A DNA stretch of 8,049 bases, taken from Flavobacteriaceae bacterium. GTDB lineage: Bacteria > Bacteroidota > Bacteroidia > Flavobacteriales > Flavobacteriaceae. The translations under genes and the position numbers were made by a program. The notes below the pieces were generated by a model. It made no database searches. It saw only the letters and a list, made by a program, of their open reading frames with translations, and was not told where the DNA came from. The stretch is taken from positions 2,515-10,563 of the forward strand of contig DOIV01000264.1 of NCBI GenBank assembly GCA_003511845.1, written 5' to 3'. Of this stretch, positions 1 through 6,050 are shown in pieces; the stretch's first letter is position 1; the number at the start of each line of letters is the position of its first letter.

Positions 1-1641
1 CTTGGTTTTTTTAATTGGGATGAAAATGATTTTTTCAGAAATAGTATACAAACTTTTACAACAAACGGAACGAACTTTACAAATACAGAAGACTTTACTT
101 TAAGAAATAAAAAATTTATTGGGTTTGGAAAAATAGATTTGAATTATGAGATTTCAAGAACCAAAACGCTTGAAATTACCACAAAATACAACAACCAAAA
201 CGATAATATTAGTAGCAATTTGATTTTCAATAACATTACAACACGTGAGAATTTAAAAACAAACAACACATTATTCGACCAAAAGATAACCTTTACCAAC
301 AAGTTCAAAGACACCAAAGTATTCCTACTTACAGGAAGATATATAAACGAGAAAGCACCACAAAATTATAGTGTTAATCAATTTTTTTACCAAGATTTAT
401 TTCCAAGTTCTTCAAACTCAAATAATGTTATACAGCAAAGTGAAAACAAAATGAAATTTGCAGGTTTTAATGCACATTTATTAGACCGCAAAAAAAATGA
501 TAACTTGTTAGAATTACAATTAGGAAATGAATTTAGACAAGACAACTTAAACACCACTTTTAAACTACTTGAAAATACAAATATATTAGACATTCCAAAT
601 GGTTTTCAAAATAAAACCATATACCAAACCAATGATTTGTATCTAAAAACAAAATATCGTATTAAACTTAATAATCTTGCATTAACAGGAAAATTAGATT
701 TTCATCAACTTTTTAATTCGTTAGAAAACAATAATATATCCGAAAATGAAAATCCATTTATTATAAATCCAACACTTGGTTTTGATTGGGAAATAAACAA
801 AAAAAACAAAATAACTTCATCCTATTCATACAATACAACAAACGCAAGAATTTTTGATGTTTATGATAATTATGTTTTGCGAAGTTTTCGTTCATTATCA
901 AAAGGTACAGGCGGTTTTAATCAACTAGACTCGTCAACATTAACTTTCAACTATCAATTAGGTAATTGGAGTGATCTTTTTTTTGTCAATACATCTGTTG
1001 TTTATAACAAAAATTTTGATTTTTTCTCATCCAATTCAACCCTTACACAAAACTACACGCAGTCGGAAAGAATACTTATAAAAGATAGAAAATCCGTCAC
1101 TATATTTGCAGATTTGAATAACTATATTAAAATAATTTCATCTAATTTAAAATTAGTATCAAGTTATACGAAATCTAACTATAAAAATGTGGTTAATAAT
1201 TCAGAATTACGAGAAATTAACGCCATTAATTACAATTATGGTTTTGAGTTGCGTTCAGGTTTTCAAGGAATATTTAATTATCATTTTGGTAGTAAATGGA
1301 GAACCAACCAAATAGAAGCATCTGCCATTAATAATTCATTTACAAACAATGTAAGTTTTATGGATTTATCGTTTGATATTAATGATAAATTCAACTTTCA
1401 AATTCAAACAGAACGTTACTTTTTTGGAAATATTGATGCAAATAATAGTACGTATTATTTTGCAGATTTAAAAGCGAGATATAAACTAAAGAAAAACAAA
1501 ATAACATTATCCTTACAAGGAAAAAACTTATTTAACACAGAAACGTTTAGAACATTTTCAATAAGTGATATTAGTACATCAACAACCGAATATAGATTAT
1601 TAGAACGATTTGTACTCTTAAAATTGGAATATAGATTTTAG
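1..1641 (+). CDS. Outer-membrane beta-barrel protein, TonB-dependent receptor-like, C-terminal part (5' truncated by window)
   Basis: The reading frame is open from base 1 without a stop, so the true start lies upstream; the TTG at 139 is an internal codon. The 546 visible residues are rich in Asn, Phe, Tyr, Thr and Ser, with alternating polar/aromatic stretches typical of amphipathic transmembrane beta-strands. Near the C-terminus a GKNLFNTETF segment resembles the NLFN(T) motif common before the last strands of TonB-dependent receptors. The protein ends in LEYRF, with the terminal aromatic residue expected of a barrel recognised by the BAM machinery. No plug domain, TonB box or signal peptide is visible because the N-terminal part is missing. 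It probably belongs to the Bacteroidota outer-membrane beta-barrel/TonB-dependent receptor families that take up ligands across the outer membrane. The substrate cannot be told, and no SusD-like partner follows. Barrel assignment is fairly sure; receptor function is inferred. Confidence 0.8.
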   Translation, partial: LGFFNWDENDFFRNSIQTFTTNGTNFTNTEDFTLRNKKFIGFGKIDLNYEISRTKTLEITTKYNNQNDNISSNLIFNNITTRENLKTNNTLFDQKITFTNKFKDTKVFLLTGRYINEKAPQNYSVNQFFYQDLFPSSSNSNNVIQQSENKMKFAGFNAHLLDRKKNDNLLELQLGNEFRQDNLNTTFKLLENTNILDIPNGFQNKTIYQTNDLYLKTKYRIKLNNLALTGKLDFHQLFNSLENNNISENENPFIINPTLGFDWEINKKNKITSSYSYNTTNARIFDVYDNYVLRSFRSLSKGTGGFNQLDSSTLTFNYQLGNWSDLFFVNTSVVYNKNFDFFSSNSTLTQNYTQSERILIKDRKSVTIFADLNNYIKIISSNLKLVSSYTKSNYKNVVNNSELREINAINYNYGFELRSGFQGIFNYHFGSKWRTNQIEASAINNSFTNNVSFMDLSFDINDKFNFQIQTERYFFGNIDANNSTYYFADLKARYKLKKNKITLSLQGKNLFNTETFRTFSISDISTSTTEYRLLERFVLLKLEYRF

Positions 1642-1661
1642 CATTATAAAAAACCAACAAC

Positions 1662-1795
1662 GGCTACCAACAATCTGTATAGTTAATGGCTACAAATTGC
1701 TAAAACCAAAGTTGTTTTCTTTTAAATTAAGTCTGTGCTTAACTGAAAATACAGTAATTTCAAAACGCCACTAACCATACAGGCAACGTTAGCAT
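1662..1795. repeat. Long imperfect inverted repeat with two inner hairpins (possible mobile or structured element)
   Basis: In the 200-base gap 1642-1841, bases 1675-1690 pair with 1767-1782 over 16 positions with only two mismatches. Both mismatches are A/C on the plus strand and therefore G/T on the minus strand. Inside lie a second stem (AAATT 1694-1698 with AATTT 1756-1760) and two small hairpins (AAAAC/GTTTT at 1702-1718, ACTG/CAGT at 1742-1755). The arms extend weakly outward to GGCTACC (left) and GTTAGCA (right). Sequences of this style recur between genes in Bacteroidota genomes as far as I recall, and the fold is reminiscent of integron attC sites. The outer ends do not match the attC core consensus, however, and only one copy is visible here. 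Function is unknown. Confidence 0.55.
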
Positions 1796-1841
1796 ACATT
1801 TCCAAGCAGCCATAGAGAACTAGAAAATAAATCAAGAATTA

Positions 1842-2333
1842 ATGAAAATCAACTTACAAGAACTAACCTATAATCTGGAAAAGCTCTTTGATGCCGAAAA
1901 CAGAATCGCTTCAATAATACAGAAAAGTGGACTTAGATTTTCGACTAATAAAATAACGGCAGACCTCGGAGAATTTTATGCCTTCCAACTTCTTTCTGAA
2001 AGTAAAAACCTGTTTGAATCCGTCCATGCAAGTCCGTTATCAAACTCTGAATTTGATTTATCTGGAACATTATCTTCAAATTCCGTTTTGTATGATTATT
2101 TTGAAATGGAAAAAATAAGAATTGAAGTAAAAACAAGAAGAAATCAAAAGGGAACTAAATATTTGAGCAGTCTCAAGCCTGAAAAATTTGACCTTCTCTG
2201 CGTAGTTGACATAGCCCAAAATTATTCATTAAATAAAATTTTCTTTGTTACAAGCGAAAAAGCGGACAAATATCTTGACAAGAAATATCAAAGGTTAATA
2301 TTTAAAGAAAATATGACCTTTATGGACTTTTAA
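1842..2333 (+). CDS. Small hypothetical protein with PD-(D/E)xK nuclease-like pattern
   Basis: This 163-residue protein is not recognised with certainty. An N-terminal helical part (about 1-35) is followed by an acidic helix, DLGEFYAFQLL (41-51). Next come SEFDLSG with D72, a beta-strand IRIEVKTRR with E95 and K97, then a hydrophobic strand FDLLCVVDI (116-124). The order helix Glu (E44), Asp (D72), E-x-K (E95/K97) is the metal-binding signature of the PD-(D/E)xK restriction-endonuclease-like fold. The central FDLLCVVDI strand fits the fold's core beta-sheet. No methyltransferase or other restriction-modification partner is adjacent, so it could be an orphan nuclease, a fragment of a defence system, or a member that has lost activity. 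The ATG at 1842 has no clear Shine-Dalgarno sequence. A TACATTTC near-match to the -7 box at 1795-1802 directly follows the upstream inverted repeat. Isolation between a repeat and a convergent gene suggests accessory, perhaps transferred, DNA. The fold is inferred from motifs only. Confidence 0.65.
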   Translation: MKINLQELTYNLEKLFDAENRIASIIQKSGLRFSTNKITADLGEFYAFQLLSESKNLFESVHASPLSNSEFDLSGTLSSNSVLYDYFEMEKIRIEVKTRRNQKGTKYLSSLKPEKFDLLCVVDIAQNYSLNKIFFVTSEKADKYLDKKYQRLIFKENMTFMDF

Positions 2334-2439
2334 AATTTAGTGTAAAGTCTAATCTTTAACTTGTGTAAACAATGTATCTTAACGAACATATACTCGTCCT
2401 AAAATAAGATGAGAATCTACTCTCTTTTTCATGTGATGT

Positions 2440-3675
2440 TTAACTCTTATTCTTCTCTTCTATCCATTTACTCAAATACTTGGCACTTTGCAAAGAATGA
2501 TGTTGTAGCATAGCACCTATAAAGTTTTGCATTCTATGCGTTATTAAATTTTCTTGAATTTTATTAATTTTGACACTCAATTGTTTTGATAACTTTATCT
2601 TGTCGTAGAGTGTATTGATGAGTTTCAATCCGTTTTTTTGTGCTTGAAGCCAAACTGCTTTATTGGTATATAACTCGACTGCTTTATTGGCGAATTCTTC
2701 AATATCATCTTCTACAAAACCATTCCAAGGTAAATTAGCATGCATTCCTTCTGCACCAATAGTAGTTGTTACAGAGGGCGTTCCGTTTTGCATCGCTTCA
2801 AGAAGCTTTCCTTTGAGACCAGCTCCAAATTGCAACGGAGCCAATAATACTTTCGCATTGGCAATCACCTCATGAGCATCTTCTGCCCTACCATTTATAA
2901 CAAAACCTTCTTTTTCATTGTGTAAGTCGATTACTTTTTGTGTTGCATAAGCTCCATAAATTAACAGTTTAGCATTTGGGATTTGTTTTTTAATCAGTGG
3001 CCAAACATTCTTTTTTAAATGCAAAACCGATTGCCAATTGGGTTCGTGTTTAAAATTACCAATACTTACAAAATCTATCCTTTTTTCAAAGGATGGTTTC
3101 TTTAAAGTTTCTTCTTTCGAGATTTTATCCAACATAAATGGCAATTCATGTAAAATAGTAGTAGGAATTTTAAACTGTTCCGTCAATAATTCCATTTCAA
3201 AAGAAGAAATGATTAAAGATAAATCACAACGGTAAATACTGGCAATTTCTCTTTTGGTAATATCTAGATTAAACAAACTATCTATTGTAAAAAGGGTGTC
3301 TTTTTTAAAAGATTCTTGTCTTGCAGCACGTAAACAATGTAAATCTTCTGTATCTACTATTTTTAAGGTTTTTGGGCATTGTTCAGAAACTCGCCACCCG
3401 AATTGTTCTTCGCTTATAAAGCGGTCAAACACTACAATATCAGGATTTAATTCACGTACAAAATCATCAAAACTTGTATTATTTAATTCGATGGAAACTT
3501 TGGTGATTCGCAATTTATCAAAATCATCTGAATGACTACTTTCTTGAGCTGCACTAGCAAAAATCACCTCATAATGCTGTTCTTTAAAAAAGGAAATCAG
3601 TTGTAGCATTCTACTTCCTGCAGCTGTTGAAGTTGACTCAGGAAAAACCAAACCAATAAAAAGTACTTTTTTCAC
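2440..3675 (-). CDS. Glycosyltransferase family 4 (GT-B fold)
   Basis: The 411-residue protein fits a single GT-B glycosyltransferase that moves a sugar from a nucleotide-sugar donor to a glycan or lipid-linked acceptor at the cytoplasmic face. The N-terminal Rossmann half begins MKKVLFIGLVFPE with an AAGSRM turn (18-23). It contains FDRF.SEEQFGWRV (83-96) and DTEDLHCLRAAR (108-119), blocks I associate with flavobacterial members of this family. The C-terminal donor-binding half starts at SIGNFKHEPN (204-213) and carries FGAGLKGKLLEAM (283-295), with the conserved glutamate E293, followed by IGAEG (306-310). The start codon is GTG: no in-frame ATG exists between it and the upstream stop at 3697-3699, and the GTG gives the expected MKKVLFIG beginning. 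The gene stands alone, facing the GbsR-like gene across an 86-base divergent spacer and converging on the nuclease-like gene. The acceptor is unknown; no polysaccharide cluster is visible nearby. Confidence 0.9.
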   Translation of the reverse strand: MKKVLFIGLVFPESTSTAAGSRMLQLISFFKEQHYEVIFASAAQESSHSDDFDKLRITKVSIELNNTSFDDFVRELNPDIVVFDRFISEEQFGWRVSEQCPKTLKIVDTEDLHCLRAARQESFKKDTLFTIDSLFNLDITKREIASIYRCDLSLIISSFEMELLTEQFKIPTTILHELPFMLDKISKEETLKKPSFEKRIDFVSIGNFKHEPNWQSVLHLKKNVWPLIKKQIPNAKLLIYGAYATQKVIDLHNEKEGFVINGRAEDAHEVIANAKVLLAPLQFGAGLKGKLLEAMQNGTPSVTTTIGAEGMHANLPWNGFVEDDIEEFANKAVELYTNKAVWLQAQKNGLKLINTLYDKIKLSKQLSVKINKIQENLITHRMQNFIGAMLQHHSLQSAKYLSKWIEEKNKS

Positions 3676-3679
3676 TTTG

Positions 3680-3687
3680 CTAAAATA
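3680..3687 (-). promoter_or_regulatory. Candidate -7 box for the glycosyltransferase gene
   Basis: On the minus strand TATTTTAG matches the Bacteroidota -7 consensus TAnnTTTG at all but one position and ends four bases before the GTG start. No well-spaced TTG (-33) is seen: the nearest upstream TTG leaves only 13 bases. This is a weak call. If real, the mRNA would start at or next to the initiation codon. Confidence 0.3.
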
Positions 3688-3712
3688 GGCTAATATTCAT
3701 CAAGAATAAAAT

Positions 3713-3738
3713 AAACTTTCAATAATTACTGAAAGTTT
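3713..3738. promoter_or_regulatory. Candidate GbsR/MarR operator, site 1 (perfect inverted repeat)
   Basis: AAACTTTCA (3713-3721) and TGAAAGTTT (3730-3738) are perfect 9-base inverted arms around an 8-base spacer. The site lies in the divergent region between the glycosyltransferase and the regulator, starting 12 bases upstream of the regulator's -7 box, where the -33 element should be. A dimeric winged-helix regulator bound there would block its own promoter. The same pattern with the same spacer recurs at 4278-4303. Confidence 0.65.
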
Positions 3739-3749
3739 AGAAATTTTTA

Positions 3750-3757
3750 TATATTTG
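3750..3757 (+). promoter_or_regulatory. Candidate -7 promoter box of the GbsR-like gene
   Basis: TATATTTG fits the Bacteroidota -7 consensus TAnnTTTG exactly and lies four bases before the ATG at 3762, so transcription would begin at or very near the start codon. No clear TTG at the -33 position is seen; that region is occupied by the inverted repeat. Confidence 0.55.
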
Positions 3758-3761
3758 CATT

Positions 3762-4265
3762 ATGGAATACTTGGAAGCAAAAGAAAAATTTATTAGTACC
3801 TGGGGAAGTTTAGGTACACTTTGGGGTATCAACAAAGCAATGGCTCAAATACAAGCTTTACTTTTTATCTCAACCAAACCTCTTTCGATGGAAGATATTA
3901 TGGAAGAATTAAAAATATCCCGTGGTAACACAAGTACCAATCTGCGTCAATTAATAGATTGGGGGATAGTAACTAAAAAAATAATTACTGGTGAACGAAA
4001 AGAATATTTTACCACTGAAAAAGACGTACAAGAATTGGCAAGACATATTGCTAAAGAACGTAGTAGACGCGAAATTCAACCAGTAATAAAAATATTAAAA
4101 GAAATTTCAAGTATTGAAAATGATCAAACAGAAAAAACAAAAGAACTAATAAAACAAACTAAATCTTTGCACGATTTAGCTGAAACTGCTGATGCTATGC
4201 TACATAAAATTGTAAATCAAGAACAAAACTGGATTACCAAATCGTTACTAAAATTGATAAAATAA
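3762..4265 (+). CDS. GbsR/MarR family transcriptional regulator
   Basis: This 167-residue cytoplasmic DNA-binding protein is of the GbsR-like branch of the MarR superfamily. The N-terminus (about 1-25) has the WGSLGTLWGINKAMAQI helix typical of the branch. It is followed by a winged helix-turn-helix: helices around 28-36 and 42-50 (LSMEDIMEEL), recognition helix ISRGNTSTNLRQLIDWG (52-68), and a beta-wing at about 70-83 (VTKKIITGERKEYF). The remainder (about 86-150) is charged and helical, likely a dimerisation coiled coil. Family members bind palindromic DNA as dimers and commonly repress adjacent genes. Here a perfect inverted repeat precedes the gene and a near-copy precedes the next gene, so it probably controls itself and the two membrane-protein genes and SDR gene downstream. 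The ATG at 3762 is four bases after a -7 box, suggesting a leaderless message. The inducing signal is unknown; in other bacteria GbsR senses choline, but no betaine genes are here. Confidence 0.9.
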   Translation: MEYLEAKEKFISTWGSLGTLWGINKAMAQIQALLFISTKPLSMEDIMEELKISRGNTSTNLRQLIDWGIVTKKIITGERKEYFTTEKDVQELARHIAKERSRREIQPVIKILKEISSIENDQTEKTKELIKQTKSLHDLAETADAMLHKIVNQEQNWITKSLLKLIK

Positions 4266-4277
4266 AAAATTTAATCT

Positions 4278-4303
4278 ATACTTTCAAAGTTTTCTGAAAA
4301 TTT
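4278..4303. promoter_or_regulatory. Candidate GbsR/MarR operator, site 2
   Basis: ATACTTTCA (4278-4286) and TGAAAATTT (4295-4303) surround an 8-base spacer. Sixteen of 18 arm positions agree with the perfect repeat at 3713-3738, with identical spacing. It sits in the 50-base gap between the regulator and the first membrane-protein gene, 12 bases before that ATG. No convincing -7 box could be placed here, so it may act on an internal promoter or as a secondary site. Confidence 0.5.
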
Positions 4304-4315
4304 AAAATATATAAA

Positions 4316-4669
4316 ATGAATTATAATATCATTAGCTATATCATATATATTCCGTTGATCTTCTTTATCACAATTAAAGTAGGTTTGTTGTTTTACAAGC
4401 ATGGAGAATACTTTCTAACAACAATTTTTGAAAGTAATATCAATCTAGTCAAAAATGTAAACAATCTTCTTTTAATGGGATATTATCTAGTCAACTTAGG
4501 CTATTCAATAATTATAATTTCCTATTGGGAGAAAATAAACAATACCATCGAATTGATAAACGTAATGTCAACTACAATAGGTCAAATAATAATCTTATTA
4601 GCACTACTACATTACAATAATATATTCTGGTTAAAACACTTAACGAAAACAAACATTTTAAAACAATAA
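4316..4669 (+). CDS. Small integral membrane protein, paralogue A
   Basis: The 117-residue protein has three predicted membrane segments: about 5-27 (ISYIIYIPLIFFITIKVGLLF), 51-69 (LLLMGYYLVNLGYSIIIIS) and 82-100. A short basic tail follows. The function is unknown. It resembles small membrane proteins that I recall being found beside GbsR-type regulators and TIGR01777 proteins in Bacteroidota. It aligns without gaps to the next gene's product over residues 3-69 (about 22 of 67 identical by hand count). Shared landmarks are Y-x-P (11-13), K-x-G (28-30) and GYYLVNLG (55-62). No cofactor-binding or catalytic motif is visible, and there is no signal peptide beyond the first membrane helix. The start ATG lies in an A-rich context 12 bases after a candidate operator. 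Probably co-transcribed with the genes to 5979. Confidence 0.8.
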   Translation: MNYNIISYIIYIPLIFFITIKVGLLFYKHGEYFLTTIFESNINLVKNVNNLLLMGYYLVNLGYSIIIISYWEKINNTIELINVMSTTIGQIIILLALLHYNNIFWLKHLTKTNILKQ

Positions 4670-4672
4670 ATT

Positions 4673-5074
4673 ATGGAAAATTCAAAAATTATTATCGGTT
4701 ATCTAATCTACTTACCTATAGTTATAATCTTAACTATTTATGTATCAAAAATGCTATTTAAAAACGGAAAATTATTTATGATAGACATTTTTAAAGGAAA
4801 AGAAGATATTGCAATTGCAACAAACAAACTGTTTGAAATCGGTTTTTACTTAATTAATATTGGCTGGGCACTACTAATTCTTAAAATATCATATTACAGC
4901 CAAAATGAAATGAACTACCAAACATTGATAGAAATTTTGAGTAAAAAAATAGGTGGTTTTTCAATTTATTTAGGAGTTATGTTATTACTAAACCTTCTAT
5001 TATTCTTTAAAGGAAGAAATAAATCAAGACAAAGTAATAAAACTACAACCAAAAAAATAATATTAAAAAAATAG
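4673..5074 (+). CDS. Small integral membrane protein, paralogue B
   Basis: The 133-residue protein starts three bases after the stop of paralogue A, so the two are almost certainly translated from one message. It has three predicted membrane segments: about 6-28 (IIIGYLIYLPIVIILTIYV), 53-71 (LFEIGFYLINIGWALLILK) and about 91-112 (KIGGFSIYLGVMLLLNLLLFF). A strongly basic C-terminal tail (KGRNKSRQSNKTTTKK) probably lies in the cytoplasm by the positive-inside rule. Landmarks shared with paralogue A are Y-x-P at 13-15, FKNG at 29-32 and GFYLINIG at 57-64, at a constant offset of two residues. The basic tail is not shared. A duplicated pair suggests a hetero-oligomer or divergence after tandem duplication. 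Function unknown. Confidence 0.8.
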   Translation: MENSKIIIGYLIYLPIVIILTIYVSKMLFKNGKLFMIDIFKGKEDIAIATNKLFEIGFYLINIGWALLILKISYYSQNEMNYQTLIEILSKKIGGFSIYLGVMLLLNLLLFFKGRNKSRQSNKTTTKKIILKK

Positions 5075-5079
5075 AAAAA

Positions 5080-5979
5080 ATGAAGACAATAATTATAGCA
5101 GGCGGAACAGGGTTTCTAGGGCAAAGTATAGAAAAATATTTTTCAAATCTTGGGTATGAAATAAAAATTTTAACTAGAAAACCCTTGAAAGAGAACCATA
5201 TTTATTGGGATGCACAGACACTTAATGACTGGACAACTAATATAGAAAATGCAGATGTACTTATAAATTTAACAGGCAAATCTGTAGATTGTAGATACAA
5301 TGCAAAAAATAAAAAATTAATTTACGATTCAAGGATAAACTCAACTACAATTCTGGGTAAGGCAGTTCAACAATGCAAACAACCACCTAAGCTATGGATG
5401 AACGCATCAACTGCAACTATCTATAGGTATTCATTAGACAAAGAAATGACAGAATTAGATGGTGAATTTGGTAACGATTTCTCAATGAATATTGCTAAAT
5501 CTTGGGAAAAAGCATTTAGCGAAATTGACACTCCAAACACTAGAAAAATAATATTGAGAACCTCAATTGTATTGGGTAAAAAAGCAGGTGCTTTTATTCC
5601 ACTTAAAACCTTGACAAAATTAGGAATGGGTGGCAAACAAGGCTCAGGAAAACAAAAAGTAAGTTTTATTCATGAATTAGATTTTGTTAGAGCTGTAGAA
5701 TTCTTAATCCAAAATCAAACGCTGAATGGAGCTTTTAATATTACAGTTCCAAAACCAACAAACAATAAGCATTTAATGAAAACTTTCAGAAAAGAACTAG
5801 GGATTCCTTTTGGTATCCCACAACCTGAATGGATCTTAAAAATAGGATCGAAAATTATTGGAACAGAGCCAGAGCTAGTTCTAAAAAGCAGAAATGTAAT
5901 TCCACAACGATTACTAAATGAAGGATTTCAATTCAACTATCCCACTATAGAAAAAACTATTAAAAATTTAATCCTTTAA
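5080..5979 (+). CDS. TIGR01777 family NAD(P)-binding oxidoreductase (SDR/epimerase-like with DUF1731)
   Basis: The 299-residue protein is of usual length for the family. The N-terminal Rossmann motif GGTGFLG (8-14) binds NAD(P), and NLTGKSVDCRY (63-73) is the family block after the fourth strand. NASTATIY (108-115) occupies the catalytic-serine/tyrosine region. LGMGGKQGSG followed by VSFIHELD (181-201) is another family hallmark. The C-terminal part, about 250-297 (GTEPELVLKSRNVIPQRLLNEGF), matches the DUF1731 type. The classical SDR YxxxK is absent: after Y115 the next lysine is K121, so activity may be non-classical or the protein may mainly sense or bind a nucleotide cofactor. The substrate is unknown for this family. 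It starts five bases after paralogue B stops, in a poly-A context, and ends the putative GbsR-controlled operon. The pairing with a GbsR-type regulator and small membrane proteins suggests a stress or membrane-related role, which is inference. Confidence 0.88.
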   Translation: MKTIIIAGGTGFLGQSIEKYFSNLGYEIKILTRKPLKENHIYWDAQTLNDWTTNIENADVLINLTGKSVDCRYNAKNKKLIYDSRINSTTILGKAVQQCKQPPKLWMNASTATIYRYSLDKEMTELDGEFGNDFSMNIAKSWEKAFSEIDTPNTRKIILRTSIVLGKKAGAFIPLKTLTKLGMGGKQGSGKQKVSFIHELDFVRAVEFLIQNQTLNGAFNITVPKPTNNKHLMKTFRKELGIPFGIPQPEWILKIGSKIIGTEPELVLKSRNVIPQRLLNEGFQFNYPTIEKTIKNLIL

Positions 5980-6019
5980 ATTATGCTTTAAACCATTCTA
6001 CAAATCAACATTTTATAAC

Positions 6020-6027
6020 TATTTTTG
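6020..6027 (+). promoter_or_regulatory. Candidate -7 promoter box of lpd
   Basis: TATTTTTG matches the Bacteroidota -7 consensus TAnnTTTG in the 71-base gap before the dihydrolipoyl dehydrogenase gene. It would leave a leader of roughly 20 bases with an A-rich segment (AAAACAAATTT) just before the ATG. No TTG at suitable -33 spacing is seen, so this rests on one box. Confidence 0.45.
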
Positions 6028-6050
6028 TTTCTCCATTTTAAAACAAATTT

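Noticed and set aside
139..141. TTG at 139 as the start of the outer-membrane protein
   Set aside because: The frame is open back to base 1 and its upstream codons have the same barrel-like composition. The gene is simply cut by the window edge.
387..593. Minus-strand reading frame opposite the beta-barrel gene
   Set aside because: It is antisense to a clearly coding region and has no recognisable features. The minus-strand frames at 1945-2136 and 5421-5636 are rejected for the same reason.
1662..1795. A true integron attC site
   Set aside because: The outer ends do not fit the RYYYAAC...GTTRRRY cores (right end GTTAGCA, left GCTACCAAC), no second copy is seen after the nuclease-like gene, and no integrase is in the window.
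2343..2358. TAAAG-N6-CTTTA hairpin as a terminator after the nuclease-like gene
   Set aside because: The stem has only five A/T-rich pairs and no T-run follows; it is expected by chance at this base composition.
2406..2430. GAGA-N6-TCTC followed by TTTTT as a terminator in the convergent gap 2334-2439
   Set aside because: Only four stem pairs, too weak to claim. Nothing else convincing was found in this gap.
2663..3535. Plus-strand reading frames of 65-93 codons opposite the glycosyltransferase
   Set aside because: They are antisense shadows of a well-conserved gene, with low-complexity translations and no domain or start signal.
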